Below are positions 48,069 to 56,688 of a DNA stretch of 64,000 nucleotides, in pieces (position 1 is the stretch's first letter; the number at the start of each line of letters is the position of its first letter). The DNA is taken from assembly GCF_016900875.1 (NCBI RefSeq), contig NZ_JAFEUM010000002.1, positions 620,001-684,000 on the forward strand, read 5' to 3'. Source of the DNA: Vibrio ulleungensis. GTDB taxonomy: Bacteria; Pseudomonadota; Gammaproteobacteria; Enterobacterales; Vibrionaceae. The translations under genes were made by a program, and so were the position numbers. The notes under the pieces were generated by a model, which saw nothing but the letters and a program-made list of their open reading frames with translations, was not told the origin of the DNA and made no database searches.

Positions 48069-49205
48069 TTATAGCAAGCTAAGTGCTTGGTTTGGCGCAG
48101 CTTTCGCTTGTGCCAAAATTGAAGTAGACGCTTGTTGCAATATTTGAGACTTGGTCATAGCCGTAGTTTCTTTTGCAAAGTCAGTGTCTTTGATGCGGCT
48201 CTTAGACGCATTAACGTTTTCGTTGATGTTATCTAAGTTGTTGATTGCATGATCAAAACGGTTTTGGAATGCACCAAGTTCTGCACGATGGCTGTCCACA
48301 GACTTCATCGCGTTATCAATTACAGAAACGGCTTGCTGTGCCCCTGCAACACTGGTTACATCCAAAGATGCAACGCTTGAATCGGTACCTGCACCCATCG
48401 CTAGGTCAGAACCAAGCGTACCGGAAAAAGAAACCGCTTGAGCTGTATCGATGTTGTTGCTACCAGCGAAAACTTGCAGTGTACCGTCCTCTCCAACGGA
48501 TGCTTGCAAATCTTGTGTCTGACCATTGATGTATGTCGCTAGTTGCTCAATATCATCGCCTTCTTTGGCCGTGATACTCACGGTTTGAGCATTGCCAGCT
48601 TTATCGGTGTAGCCGATGTCCAATTGATCGGTACCTGCTTGTACAGACCAATCAGCGTCTTTTGCACTACCCGATACAAACGATTTACCGCTCATTTCTG
48701 CTGTATCTGAACGCATATTGTTCAGAGTCAATTGTACTGCTTCACCACTATTTGCGCCGATTTGGAACGATTTGGTCCCGTACGTGCCGTTAAGTAGACG
48801 ATTACCACCAAATGACGTTGTCTCTGCGATTCGGTTTAATTCGTTGTTAAGTGCACCAATCTCTTCTTGAATCGCAACACGCTCAGTTTTTGAGTTTGAG
48901 CCGTTTGCAGATTGTAGAGAAAGGTCACGCATGCGTTGCAGGATGTTAGTGCTTTCATTCATTGCACCTTCAGCCGTTTGCGCAATCGAGATACCGTCAT
49001 TGGCATTTCGTACTGCTACGTCTAGACCACGGCTTTGCGAATTCAAGCGATTCGAAATTTGCAGACCTGCAGCATCATCTTTTGCACTGTTAATGCGGAA
49101 GCCAGATGACAATCTCTCCATGGAGTTTTGCGTATCTGCCGAAGCACTGTTCAAATGACGTTGCGCGGTCATCGCGGCGACATTGGTATTTACTGATATA
49201 GACAT
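48069..49205 (-). CDS. Flagellin (FlaB/C/D type, sigma-28 controlled)
   Basis: A 378-residue flagellin, closely similar to the neighbouring one in both conserved ends: [20 protein letters not shown] at the start and [17 protein letters not shown] at the end. The frame is open further upstream, but the alignable flagellin start is the ATG at 49205, with TTGGAG before it. A sigma-28 promoter lies at 49289-49315 and an intrinsic terminator at 47992-48026, so it is probably a single-gene transcript. A 6-bp stem at 49243-49258 sits in its leader. Confidence 0.92.
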   Translation of the reverse strand: MSISVNTNVAAMTAQRHLNSASADTQNSMERLSSGFRINSAKDDAAGLQISNRLNSQSRGLDVAVRNANDGISIAQTAEGAMNESTNILQRMRDLSLQSANGSNSKTERVAIQEEIGALNNELNRIAETTSFGGNRLLNGTYGTKSFQIGANSGEAVQLTLNNMRSDTAEMSGKSFVSGSAKDADWSVQAGTDQLDIGYTDKAGNAQTVSITAKEGDDIEQLATYINGQTQDLQASVGEDGTLQVFAGSNNIDTAQAVSFSGTLGSDLAMGAGTDSSVASLDVTSVAGAQQAVSVIDNAMKSVDSHRAELGAFQNRFDHAINNLDNINENVNASKSRIKDTDFAKETTAMTKSQILQQASTSILAQAKAAPNQALSLL

Positions 49206-49242
49206 AAGATTGTCTCCAATTGATTTTCCATTTAAATACGGC

Positions 49243-49258
49243 TTCCGACGTCTCGGAA
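49243..49258 (-). other. Leader hairpin of second flagellin mRNA
   Basis: TTCCGA/TCGGAA, a perfect 6-bp stem with a 4-nt loop, lies about 25 bases into the predicted leader and well before the ribosome site. Confidence 0.45.
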
Positions 49259-49268
49259 AACCAAATCG

Positions 49269-49309
49269 TTCTCTCAAAGTTATATCTATTAACGACCCTC
49301 TTGAGAGAA
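49269..49309. repeat. 9-bp inverted repeat around the flagellin sigma-28 -10 region
   Basis: TTCTCTCAA at 49269-49277 and TTGAGAGAA at 49301-49309, 23 bases apart, flank the -10 element and start point of the second flagellin promoter. A third copy of TTGAGAGAA is at 49511-49519 in the flaA terminator loop. Confidence 0.85.
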
Positions 49310-49315
49310 GCTTTA
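49289..49315 (-). promoter_or_regulatory. Sigma-28 promoter of the second flagellin gene
   Basis: Minus strand reads TAAAGCTT, eleven bases, GTCGTTAA: 7 of 8 and 6 of 8 matches with exact spacing. It predicts a leader of about 75-80 bases. Confidence 0.78.
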
Positions 49316-49396
49316 AATAGAAATGGACTTTTTTAAGAAGCTCAATTGGGGAGTGCGACAAAGCGCCCAAAACGGACACGCAGATTTTAAAAAGGC

Positions 49397-49423
49397 TAAA
49401 GCTCAGCTATAACACGCCGATAT
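49397..49423 (+). promoter_or_regulatory. Orphan sigma-28 promoter on the plus strand
   Basis: Plus strand reads TAAAGCTC, eleven bases, GCCGATAT: 6 of 8 and 7 of 8 matches with exact spacing, as good as the two flagellin promoters. It points away from the second flagellin gene towards the flaA 3' end, where no plus-strand gene is visible. A transcript would be antisense to the flaA 3' untranslated region. Confidence 0.6.
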
Positions 49424-49494
49424 AGAAAGATTTTTTTGTAGAAAAGTAAGGAGATTTACGTCACAACTGGCATTGCGCAATCAGTTGAGGTGTG

Positions 49495-49527
49495 AAAAAA
49501 GCCCCTATCTTTGAGAGAACCGGGGCT
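49495..49527 (-). terminator. Intrinsic terminator of flaA
   Basis: AGCCCC/GGGGCT stem at 49500-49527 with a 16-nt loop, followed on the minus strand by a T-run of five to six. It lies about 190 bases after the flaA stop codon, so flaA has a long 3' untranslated region. The loop exposes GUUCUCUCAAAG. Confidence 0.85.
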
Positions 49528-49719
49528 GTTTAATGGCTTGCTAACTGTGTTGGAGATCGAGAGAGATTGACCACACAGATAACGCACTAAACGTATTTAT
49601 CTAATATCAAGCAAGAGTTGAGAGTGAGAGAGCTCTGCTCTCCATAAGATAAATACCGTTACCAAGTCGTTGATTCGCATAGCGCTTCCCGTCGGAAGCA
49701 CCACTCAAAAGCGAAACAA
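49528..49719 (-). other. Long structured 3' untranslated region of flaA
   Basis: Between the flaA stop and its terminator lie 190 non-coding bases with at least two further short stems on the minus strand: GAGAGC-AGA-GCTCTC near 49628-49642 and GCTTCC-GACG-GGAAGC near 49682-49697. No gene is visible on either strand. Confidence 0.55.
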
Positions 49720-50859
49720 CTACTGCAATAGTGACATTGCAGAGTTTGGCAACTGTTTTGCTTGGGCTAGAATGGAAGTACCAGCCTGCTGCAAAATTTG
49801 GTTTTTGGTCATTTCAGTCGTTTCTTTCGCAAAGTCAGTGTCTTTGATACGACTGTTTGACGCTTCAACATTCTCTTGAACGTTGGCTAAGTTATTGATG
49901 CTGTGATCAAGGCGGTTTTGCTTCGCACCGAGATCCGCACGCTGTGAGTCGATGTAACGTAGCGCTGAGTCGACAACCGATACGGCGTTTTGCGCGCCAG
50001 CAACAGTACGAACATCGATGTCTTGCGCAGTTGTCACAACACCTGCACCAGAGGTTAAGCCAAGGTCGCTGGCCAGGGTGCCACCAAAGGTAACGTTGCC
50101 ATCTAGCTTGTCTTCTGGTAGGAAAACTTGCAAGAAACCGTCATCAGAAACAGACGTTTTAAGGTATGGAGCTTGACCATTAATGTAGGTCGCTAGCTCT
50201 TCAATGTCATCACCTACTGGGGTGGTAAGAGAGATATTGACCGCTTCACCGTCTTTGGTTGTAAAATCAATCGTTAGGTCATTTGCACCCGCAGCAACTT
50301 CCCACTGCTTACCGACAACATTTGCACCTTCAAATGTCGACCCACCCATACGAGTATCGTCGGCGCGAATAGAGGTCAGTTCCATCACCATAGCTTCACC
50401 AGCATTGGCACCGATTTGGAACGAGGCTTCGCCGAAGGTACCGTTAAGTAGACGACGTCCACCAAAGGCTGTGGTTTCTGCGATACGGTTCAATTCATCT
50501 TGCAAAGAAGACACTTCTTCTTGAATTGCTACACGCTCTTGATCCGAGTTTACACCGTTGGCAGATTGCAGTGACAAGTCACGGATACGTTGCAGTACCT
50601 GCGTCGACTCGTTCATCGCACCTTCTGCTGTTTGCGCAATAGAGATGCCATCGTTAGCATTTCGCATTGCCACATCAAGACCACGTGATTGCGCAGTCAA
50701 ACGGTTAGAAATTTGTAGGCCTGCCGCGTCATCGCGAGCACTGTTGATACGTTGACCAGAAGACAAACGCTCCATAGACGTATTTAGATCACCAGTGGCC
50801 TTGTTTAGATAACGCTGTGCAGTCATTGCAGAGACGTTAGTATTTACTGTTACAGACAT
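49720..50859 (-). CDS. flaA: Major flagellin FlaA (sigma-54 controlled)
   Basis: A 379-residue flagellin. The start has [15 protein letters not shown] and the end has [23 protein letters not shown], both features of Vibrio FlaA rather than the FlaB-E paralogues. It lies next to flgL, as flaA does in V. cholerae, and has a sigma-54-like promoter, also as in V. cholerae, where FlaA is the flagellin required for filament formation. The ATG has AAAGGAGAG six bases upstream. A 129-base leader carries a stable hairpin. Confidence 0.9.
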   Translation of the reverse strand: MSVTVNTNVSAMTAQRYLNKATGDLNTSMERLSSGQRINSARDDAAGLQISNRLTAQSRGLDVAMRNANDGISIAQTAEGAMNESTQVLQRIRDLSLQSANGVNSDQERVAIQEEVSSLQDELNRIAETTAFGGRRLLNGTFGEASFQIGANAGEAMVMELTSIRADDTRMGGSTFEGANVVGKQWEVAAGANDLTIDFTTKDGEAVNISLTTPVGDDIEELATYINGQAPYLKTSVSDDGFLQVFLPEDKLDGNVTFGGTLASDLGLTSGAGVVTTAQDIDVRTVAGAQNAVSVVDSALRYIDSQRADLGAKQNRLDHSINNLANVQENVEASNSRIKDTDFAKETTEMTKNQILQQAGTSILAQAKQLPNSAMSLLQ

Positions 50860-50899
50860 GTATTGCTCTCCTTTCGAGTTTGCCTGACCTTTATGGCCA

Positions 50900-50932
50900 G
50901 CTAGCAGCTTCCTTTGCGTTTGCTTCGCTAGC
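50900..50932 (-). other. Leader hairpin of flaA mRNA
   Basis: GCTAGC at 50900-50905 and 50927-50932 form a stem extended by AGC/GCT around a two-base bulge. It lies within the predicted flaA leader, about 40 bases upstream of the ATG. It may stabilise the mRNA or serve as a control site. Confidence 0.5.
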
Positions 50933-50999
50933 GACAAACTCAGCTCTCATCAAGTTGAATGAAAAACATCGCGTTGTTTTCGCTTCTGATTTAAGTAAT

Positions 51000-51013
51000 T
51001 CAACATGCGTGCC
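51000..51013 (-). promoter_or_regulatory. Sigma-54-like promoter of flaA
   Basis: Minus strand reads TTGGCACGCATGTTGAAT: a perfect TTGGCACG half with GG at 51012-51013 and TTG in the -12 half, but GA instead of GC at 51000-51001. Spacing is exact. Confidence 0.75.
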
Positions 51014-51057
51014 AACATTCTAAAAATAGTTGTAAAAATTGTTTTGTTTTCTCTAAT

Positions 51058-51090
51058 CCCTTTATTTATAAGGGCTTCAGCGATGCTGAA
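51058..51090. repeat. Twin small hairpins upstream of the flaA promoter
   Basis: CCCTT/AAGGG (51058-51074) and TTCAGC/GCTGAA (51076-51090) lie side by side, 45-80 bases upstream of the sigma-54-like element, where enhancer sites for FlrC would be expected. Confidence 0.4.
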
Positions 51091-51097
51091 ATTCTAG

Positions 51098-51134
51098 AAA
51101 AAAAGTTAAGAATATGCGGTTATGGCCTATTCTT
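51098..51134 (-). terminator. Probable terminator after flgL
   Basis: On the minus strand AAGAATA/TATTCTT (7 bp plus inner GC pairs) is followed by AAC and a seven-base T-run. It would end the flgKL transcript before the flaA promoter. Confidence 0.65.
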
Positions 51135-51259
51135 GGGTTTCACTTAACCGATTACAAAATCGGCAATGTGAGAGCGGCAATTATTGCCACATGTTTCTGT
51201 TCAATCTCAACTGTATTACTGGGCACTTATGGCATAGCACATAAGGCAATCAGTACAGA

Positions 51260-52453
51260 CTAGATATAGTTAAACAGAGTTAAATCTTTTACTTTACCAA
51301 ATGCGGTTTGCGACGCTTTTAGCGCCATTTGATTTTCATTAAAGTCAATCACCGCTTTGGCATAGTCCAAATCTTCAAATCGACTTTTGGACTTGGCTAA
51401 ACTGAGTTTAAAATCTTCATGTTGCGCTTCGTGCACATCCAAACTGCTTAATCGAGTACCCACCGATGTGCGCACTTTAGCTAGGTGGCCAAACGCCGCC
51501 TGAAATTCATCCGTGGCTCTATGAAGCTCTGCCGTGGCCGAGGCGTCTGAAACCGATTCTTTTGCTAACGCCACCGCATCTTGGAAAGTATCAAACACAC
51601 TGAAAGTTTTTTGAGGGCTCAACTCGATACTGTCGCCAGCTTGAATCAGCCCTTTAACGGTCACCGAGAGATCGTTAAATTGGATCCCTTGACTTGGGTC
51701 ATAAATATCTTGTTTTACTGCAACACCGTTTTGCTCCAACTGATACCCAAAGTCACCATTTGGCATTGCCACGAAAGTGACTTTATAGTTGGCGGTATCG
51801 GCAGCGTCCAAGTTTTGAGCGTTAGCCAACTGCAATTCAGAACCACTTTGCAACGTATAACTTGGGCGGTAGTCTCCGTATGGGTTCACAACTTCCATAA
51901 ACAGCTTGTTTCCAGGCTCGTTCGTCGCGACCTCAGTGTTGGTAGAGATCTTCATTAATCGCTGATAACTGTCCCCGGCATAACTCACCTTACCCGCAGC
52001 ATCCATAAAGAAAGGTTGGGTTTTAGGCTTTGTTCCTGCAAAGGTGTAATTGCCGGTTTCATCTTGGCTATTGACCAGTTGCAATAAGTTTCGAGACAAC
52101 TCTTGCAGTTGAGTGGCATGCGCTTGTCTGTCTTCGGGTGACAGCGCGCCGTTCACCATTTCCATCGTAGAACGTTTTGCTTGATCGGAATATTGTTCAG
52201 CGGAAGAAATAAGCACTTCTTTGTGCTCGAGACGGTTTCGGACCAGTACAATCGCATCGATAAACTGGTTCACTTGCTCGTCTTGTTGCTTCACTTGCTG
52301 AACATAGTGCGTCGCAATAGGGTCGTCTCCGGGTGAGATTAACTGTTTACCCGATGCCAGTTGTTGTTGATTGTAGTTGACCTTGCTTTCTAATCGGCGG
52401 TGCTCATTTTGCACAGATTGATAGTTATGGAAGCTTGCTACTCGATTGATCAT
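51260..52453 (-). CDS. flgL: Hook-filament junction protein FlgL
   Basis: A 397-residue protein with flagellin-like helical ends: N-Y-Q-S-V-Q-N-E-H-R-R-L at the start and R-F-E-D-L-D-Y-A-K-A-V-I-D-F at the end, with I-S-P-G-D-D-P-I-A near residue 40. It forms the second junction layer between hook and filament. It is longer than E. coli FlgL (317), as usual in Vibrio. It follows flgK by 11 bases. Confidence 0.95.
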   Translation of the reverse strand: MINRVASFHNYQSVQNEHRRLESKVNYNQQQLASGKQLISPGDDPIATHYVQQVKQQDEQVNQFIDAIVLVRNRLEHKEVLISSAEQYSDQAKRSTMEMVNGALSPEDRQAHATQLQELSRNLLQLVNSQDETGNYTFAGTKPKTQPFFMDAAGKVSYAGDSYQRLMKISTNTEVATNEPGNKLFMEVVNPYGDYRPSYTLQSGSELQLANAQNLDAADTANYKVTFVAMPNGDFGYQLEQNGVAVKQDIYDPSQGIQFNDLSVTVKGLIQAGDSIELSPQKTFSVFDTFQDAVALAKESVSDASATAELHRATDEFQAAFGHLAKVRTSVGTRLSSLDVHEAQHEDFKLSLAKSKSRFEDLDYAKAVIDFNENQMALKASQTAFGKVKDLTLFNYI

Positions 52454-52464
52454 ACTCTACCTCC

Positions 52465-54342
52465 CTACCTTAGCTGCAAAATCGTGTTGAAGGTGTCATT
52501 GGCCGCTTGCATGACTTTTGAAGACGCCATGTACGCTTGCTGAAACTTCATCATGTTGGCTGCTTCTTCATCTAGGTTCACCCCAGATATTGACGCAATT
52601 CTTGATTGTGCTGCTTCGTTCTCAAGCCTAGACACTTGAGTCGCTCGCGACGATGTTGCATGTTGCAAACCTACATCAGTATTTAAGTTGTGGTAGAGCT
52701 GAATCACAGAGCTATTGCCGTCATTCATCAATTTATCGGTTTGCAAACTTTGGATTTTTCTAAGATTGCCGTTATCGCCTTCTGCGTGGTTGAGGTTAAA
52801 CGCAAACGTATCATTAGCGTGTGCACCATCGGTCAATGAAAAGCTGGTACCTTGCAGAGAAATAGAAGCACCCGGCGGATACGCTTGGGGTGGCAATAGT
52901 ATGTTGCCATTCATATCAGTGACGGCAAATTGTGTCCCTGTTGGACTCACCACCACTTGAAATTCTTTGAGTGTACCTACGCTGTTTATCTCAACTTCAC
53001 CTTTACCTGTCGTAAAGCTGTGCGAGGTGTCATAACTTTGCGCGGCAATGCTTGCGGCATCTCTCATCGCCACTTGAATATCTTGTGCACCAGTGCGCGT
53101 TGGACGTATTAGGATCCTTTCACCAACCTGAGGCGGCGCTTGGATATCTACTTTAACGCCATCAAAACTAATACTGCCGTCGCTGGCTGGATACAGAATT
53201 TGTTGATTATCGAGGTCATCAGTGACGGTGTACTTAGTGCCATCAAATTGCAGCTTATATTCACCACCCGATAGTTGGGAAAGGTCAGTGATTTTAACCG
53301 CCATTTGAGCACTTGATTGTGGGTTTTGCACAACGCGGGCTTTCATTGAGTCTGGATGGTTAATGTCGTTAAACATGTGTTGACCCACCTGGCCATTCAG
53401 ATCCAAACCTGATTCTTGTAACGTATTGATTGAGTGTGAAAATGCTAACGCCAGTCGACCCAACTCATCACTAACTTGTGGGATATGTTTATCCCTCATG
53501 TCCAACAACGCGCCAAGCTCACCGTCAATGTCTTTTGGTGAGATACGCTTAATACCCTTACCTTCAATAATGGCCAATTGTCTTTGCTGCGGATCGGGGT
53601 CGCCATTTACTAATGCGAGCTGGCTTGCATCAACGCCTGATACGATGCTGTGACCATTACCAATATGCACATTAAAGGCTTCATTACCCGATTTTGGTGT
53701 TACCGTGACTTTGGTAAATTGAGACAGCTCTTTAATCAACTTATCGTGCTGATCTAACAGATCATTTTTGGGACCATTGGTTTTCATCATTGCACGATGC
53801 ACATCGCGAATTTCTAAGGCAATGCCATTAATACGGTCAACGGTGGCATCCAGTCGCTTATTGCTGTTTGCCGATTCAACTCTGACGGTTTCATGAAAGT
53901 TATTGAGGTTTTTGGCTATCACTTTTGCCTGTTCCAGCACGACTTTTCGTGAGCCCATATCGTTTGGAGAATCAGACAAAGATTTCACAGCATCAAAAAA
54001 GGCATTCATATTTTCAGGCACTTTCTTTGATGCATTTGAGGCGAGTAAACCACTTAGAATTTCGTAATTGGTTTCAACCGCTTGATTGCGATGTAGGTCG
54101 GTGGTCGATAGATTGAGTTCGTTAACGGCAAACTGATCCCAAGAGCGGCGAACATTTTCCACATGCACACCCATACCATAGCTTTGCCCACCATATAAGC
54201 GAGGCGTATTGGCTTCTTGGATCACAGATTGGCGGTTAAACCCGTCCGTGTTTGCATTGGCAATGTTGTGGCTCGTGGTATTGAGCTGTTTCTGAGCGGT
54301 TAAGACACTCTGGGTGCCGACACTCAGAAGATCCGATGCCAT
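52465..54342 (-). CDS. flgK: Hook-filament junction protein FlgK
   Basis: A 625-residue protein with N-I-A-N-A-N-T-D-G-F-N-R-Q near residues 27-39 and a C-terminal G-V-N-L-D-E-E-A-A-N-M-M-K-F-Q-Q-A-Y, the FlgK pattern. It forms the first junction layer at the hook tip. Its promoter is the sigma-54 element 51 bases upstream. Confidence 0.96.
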   Translation of the reverse strand: MASDLLSVGTQSVLTAQKQLNTTSHNIANANTDGFNRQSVIQEANTPRLYGGQSYGMGVHVENVRRSWDQFAVNELNLSTTDLHRNQAVETNYEILSGLLASNASKKVPENMNAFFDAVKSLSDSPNDMGSRKVVLEQAKVIAKNLNNFHETVRVESANSNKRLDATVDRINGIALEIRDVHRAMMKTNGPKNDLLDQHDKLIKELSQFTKVTVTPKSGNEAFNVHIGNGHSIVSGVDASQLALVNGDPDPQQRQLAIIEGKGIKRISPKDIDGELGALLDMRDKHIPQVSDELGRLALAFSHSINTLQESGLDLNGQVGQHMFNDINHPDSMKARVVQNPQSSAQMAVKITDLSQLSGGEYKLQFDGTKYTVTDDLDNQQILYPASDGSISFDGVKVDIQAPPQVGERILIRPTRTGAQDIQVAMRDAASIAAQSYDTSHSFTTGKGEVEINSVGTLKEFQVVVSPTGTQFAVTDMNGNILLPPQAYPPGASISLQGTSFSLTDGAHANDTFAFNLNHAEGDNGNLRKIQSLQTDKLMNDGNSSVIQLYHNLNTDVGLQHATSSRATQVSRLENEAAQSRIASISGVNLDEEAANMMKFQQAYMASSKVMQAANDTFNTILQLR

Positions 54343-54392
54343 AAGGAAAACTCCACCGATTCATACAAAAAATAGTTGTTGAATAGACTAAA

Positions 54393-54406
54393 GCAATACC
54401 TGTGCC
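54393..54406 (-). promoter_or_regulatory. Sigma-54 promoter for flgKL
   Basis: Minus strand reads TTGGCACAGGTATTGCTT: GG at 54405-54406, ten bases, GC at 54393-54394. The match is nearly perfect. Confidence 0.88.
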
Positions 54407-54458
54407 AAAAATGATAACTTGCGGAAAAACAAAGAGGTGTGCTGGGACTTTCGGAGTT

Positions 54459-54491
54459 AAAATAAAACAAGCAACCTTAGAAGGCTGCTTG
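54459..54491 (-). terminator. Intrinsic terminator after flgJ
   Basis: Minus strand CAAGCAGCCTT/AAGGTTGCTTG (one G-U pair, 2-nt loop) followed by TTTTATTTT. Confidence 0.88.
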
Positions 54492-54531
54492 TGTTTTGCT
54501 GTTTTTATCGCGTTGTGCTCACGCGCAACGA

Positions 54532-55551
54532 TTACATTCTATCAATGCGATTTTTAATCGATAGTACTTTGTCAGCGTAGGCTGGATCCGTCGCGTAGCC
54601 AGCTTTATGAATGCCTTGAATAAACTGAGTAGAGTCTTGTGAATCCGTTAACGCGGTTTTGTAACGAGGATTACGTTTTAAGAAGGAAACGTAATCGCTA
54701 AAGCTTTGTTCAAAGCTCTCGTAAGAGCGAAATGCAGCGCGCTCATTAACAGGGATTTGACCATGATATTCAAGGGTCTGCTTACTGACCTTATCGCCTT
54801 TCCAACTGCGATCGGCTTTAATATTGAATAAGTTGTGCGTGCTTCCTTGCGAATCACCAATGACTTTTTTGCCCCAGCCTGTTTCTAGTGCCGCTTGCGC
54901 GATTAGAAGTGACGGGTCAACACCCAATACTTGCGCCGCGGACTCAGCGTATGGAGTCAGCTGTGCCACAAATTGCTTGGGTGTATCAAAGGTAGGTGTA
55001 GACTGTTTAGGGGCGGTGACGGTTGATGCACTTGCCATACTACTTGGGACAGCAAACGAACCACTGTTACGAGTTTGGTCGTAGATGGTTTTACCTTCCG
55101 GTGAAGGCAGGATGTCAAGTATATCGGGCATGTCAGCATTCGACGATGTTGAGCTTGCTGCAGCAACCGTTCCAAATCCACGTGTACGCGCTTGCAACTC
55201 ATGGTTTGGGGTATGCTCTTCAACGCTTGGGCTTTGTGCTGCTTGTAGTTGCTTAACTATCATGTCGGCTAACCCAAGCGATCCGTTGGCACTGAGTTCA
55301 CTCGACATCTGCTCATCCAACATCTGACGGTAAAAAGACTGGTTTTGGCTATTCATTAAGTCGCTTTCAAAGCCTGAGTTAGCATCACGCATCGATTTGA
55401 ACAGCATATTGGTAAAGATTGCTTCAAACTGCTTTGCTGCAGCGGTCAGCGCTTCTTTGCTGTCTTCGTCTCCAGCAACAGCCTTTTGGCGAAGGCTGTC
55501 TAAGCTTGCCAAGTCATGGATAAATCCAACATCTTGAGTATTTACCGTCAT
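54532..55551 (-). CDS. flgJ: Rod cap and peptidoglycan hydrolase FlgJ
   Basis: A 339-residue two-domain protein. The N-terminal rod-cap domain has A-A-K-Q-F-E-A-I-F-T-N-M-L (about 40-52). The C-terminal glucosaminidase domain (about 190-335) has A-A-L-E-T-G-W-G with the catalytic Glu. It opens the peptidoglycan layer for the rod. It is the last gene of flgFGHIJ, followed by a terminator. Confidence 0.95.
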   Translation of the reverse strand: MTVNTQDVGFIHDLASLDSLRQKAVAGDEDSKEALTAAAKQFEAIFTNMLFKSMRDANSGFESDLMNSQNQSFYRQMLDEQMSSELSANGSLGLADMIVKQLQAAQSPSVEEHTPNHELQARTRGFGTVAAASSTSSNADMPDILDILPSPEGKTIYDQTRNSGSFAVPSSMASASTVTAPKQSTPTFDTPKQFVAQLTPYAESAAQVLGVDPSLLIAQAALETGWGKKVIGDSQGSTHNLFNIKADRSWKGDKVSKQTLEYHGQIPVNERAAFRSYESFEQSFSDYVSFLKRNPRYKTALTDSQDSTQFIQGIHKAGYATDPAYADKVLSIKNRIDRM

Positions 55552-55563
55552 ACTGCCTCCTGC

Positions 55564-56658
55564 TTAGATGATGATCAATTGGCCTTCAATCGCACCGGCG
55601 TTTTTCAACGCCTGCAATATCGCCATAAGATCCGATGGGGCAGCGCCAACTTCGTTAACCGCACGTACTAGGTCATCTAGCGTTAGCCCAGGTTCAAATT
55701 TAAACATTTTGCCGTCGGCTTCAGTGACTTGAATATCGCTATCTGGTGTTACAACCGTTTGCCCGTCGCCAAATGGCCCTGGTTGGCTCACGTTGAGGTT
55801 TTCTTTGATTGCGACGGTCATCCCACCGTGGGTCACTGCAGCAGGCTTTAGACGTACATGCTGGCCAACTACGATGGTGCCTGTACGAGAGTTCACAATG
55901 ATTTTTGCTGAACCATCGGCCGGCTCAAACTCTAAATTCTCAATAGCCGATAAAAACGCAACGCGTTGACTGACGTCTCTAGGTGCGCGCACACGCACTG
56001 ACGTAGCATCAATGGCATTGGCCATTTGTGGCCCAAGAAAGTCATTGACGGCATCAGCCATTCGCTGTGCAGTGGTAAAATCAGACTCTGACAGGTTAAA
56101 GGTAATGAAGTCACCACGTCCAAAAGGAGACGGAATTTCTTGTTCTACCATCGCGCCGTTCGAAATGGTACCAGCGGTTGGGTTGTTGCCAACAATTTTT
56201 GAACCATCGGCGCCTTCTGCGCTGAAACCACTAACCAGTAGATTACCTTGAGCGACCGCATAGACTTCGCCATCCAAGCCTTTCAAGAAAGTTTGCAGCA
56301 ACGTGCCGCCACGAAGACTCTTAGCTGAGCCGATAGATGAAACGGTCACATCAATTTGTTGCCCTTGTTTGGTAAAAGCCGGCATTTCTGCGGTGACAAT
56401 GACCGCGGCAACGTTTTTTGTTTTAGGTTTAGTGCCTGGCGGCAACTGAATGCCGAATTGGCTGAGCATGGCATTAAAACTTTGATCGGTAAACGGTGTC
56501 GACTCACCCGTACCAGGTAGACCAGTTACAAGCCCGTAGCCGACCAATTGGTTGCTACGAACGCCGGCAACCTGCGCAATGTCTTTGATGCGTGCCGCGT
56601 GAGCTTGTTGAGCTAACAGCATTAAGCAGCTGCCTAGTACGATTAATAGTTGTTTCAT
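55564..56658 (-). CDS. flgI: P-ring protein FlgI
   Basis: A 364-residue protein with a signal peptide (about 1-21) and the conserved [22 protein letters not shown] start. It builds the P-ring in the periplasm. Its usual chaperone FlgA is not encoded in the window. Confidence 0.96.
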   Translation of the reverse strand: MKQLLIVLGSCLMLLAQQAHAARIKDIAQVAGVRSNQLVGYGLVTGLPGTGESTPFTDQSFNAMLSQFGIQLPPGTKPKTKNVAAVIVTAEMPAFTKQGQQIDVTVSSIGSAKSLRGGTLLQTFLKGLDGEVYAVAQGNLLVSGFSAEGADGSKIVGNNPTAGTISNGAMVEQEIPSPFGRGDFITFNLSESDFTTAQRMADAVNDFLGPQMANAIDATSVRVRAPRDVSQRVAFLSAIENLEFEPADGSAKIIVNSRTGTIVVGQHVRLKPAAVTHGGMTVAIKENLNVSQPGPFGDGQTVVTPDSDIQVTEADGKMFKFEPGLTLDDLVRAVNEVGAAPSDLMAILQALKNAGAIEGQLIII

Positions 56659-56688
56659 TCGTCAAAGTTCCATCACATTCACTGTCCG

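Noticed and set aside
48069-49379. Longer N-terminus for the second flagellin (58 extra residues)
   Set aside because: The extension covers the leader and the sigma-28 promoter and does not resemble flagellin.
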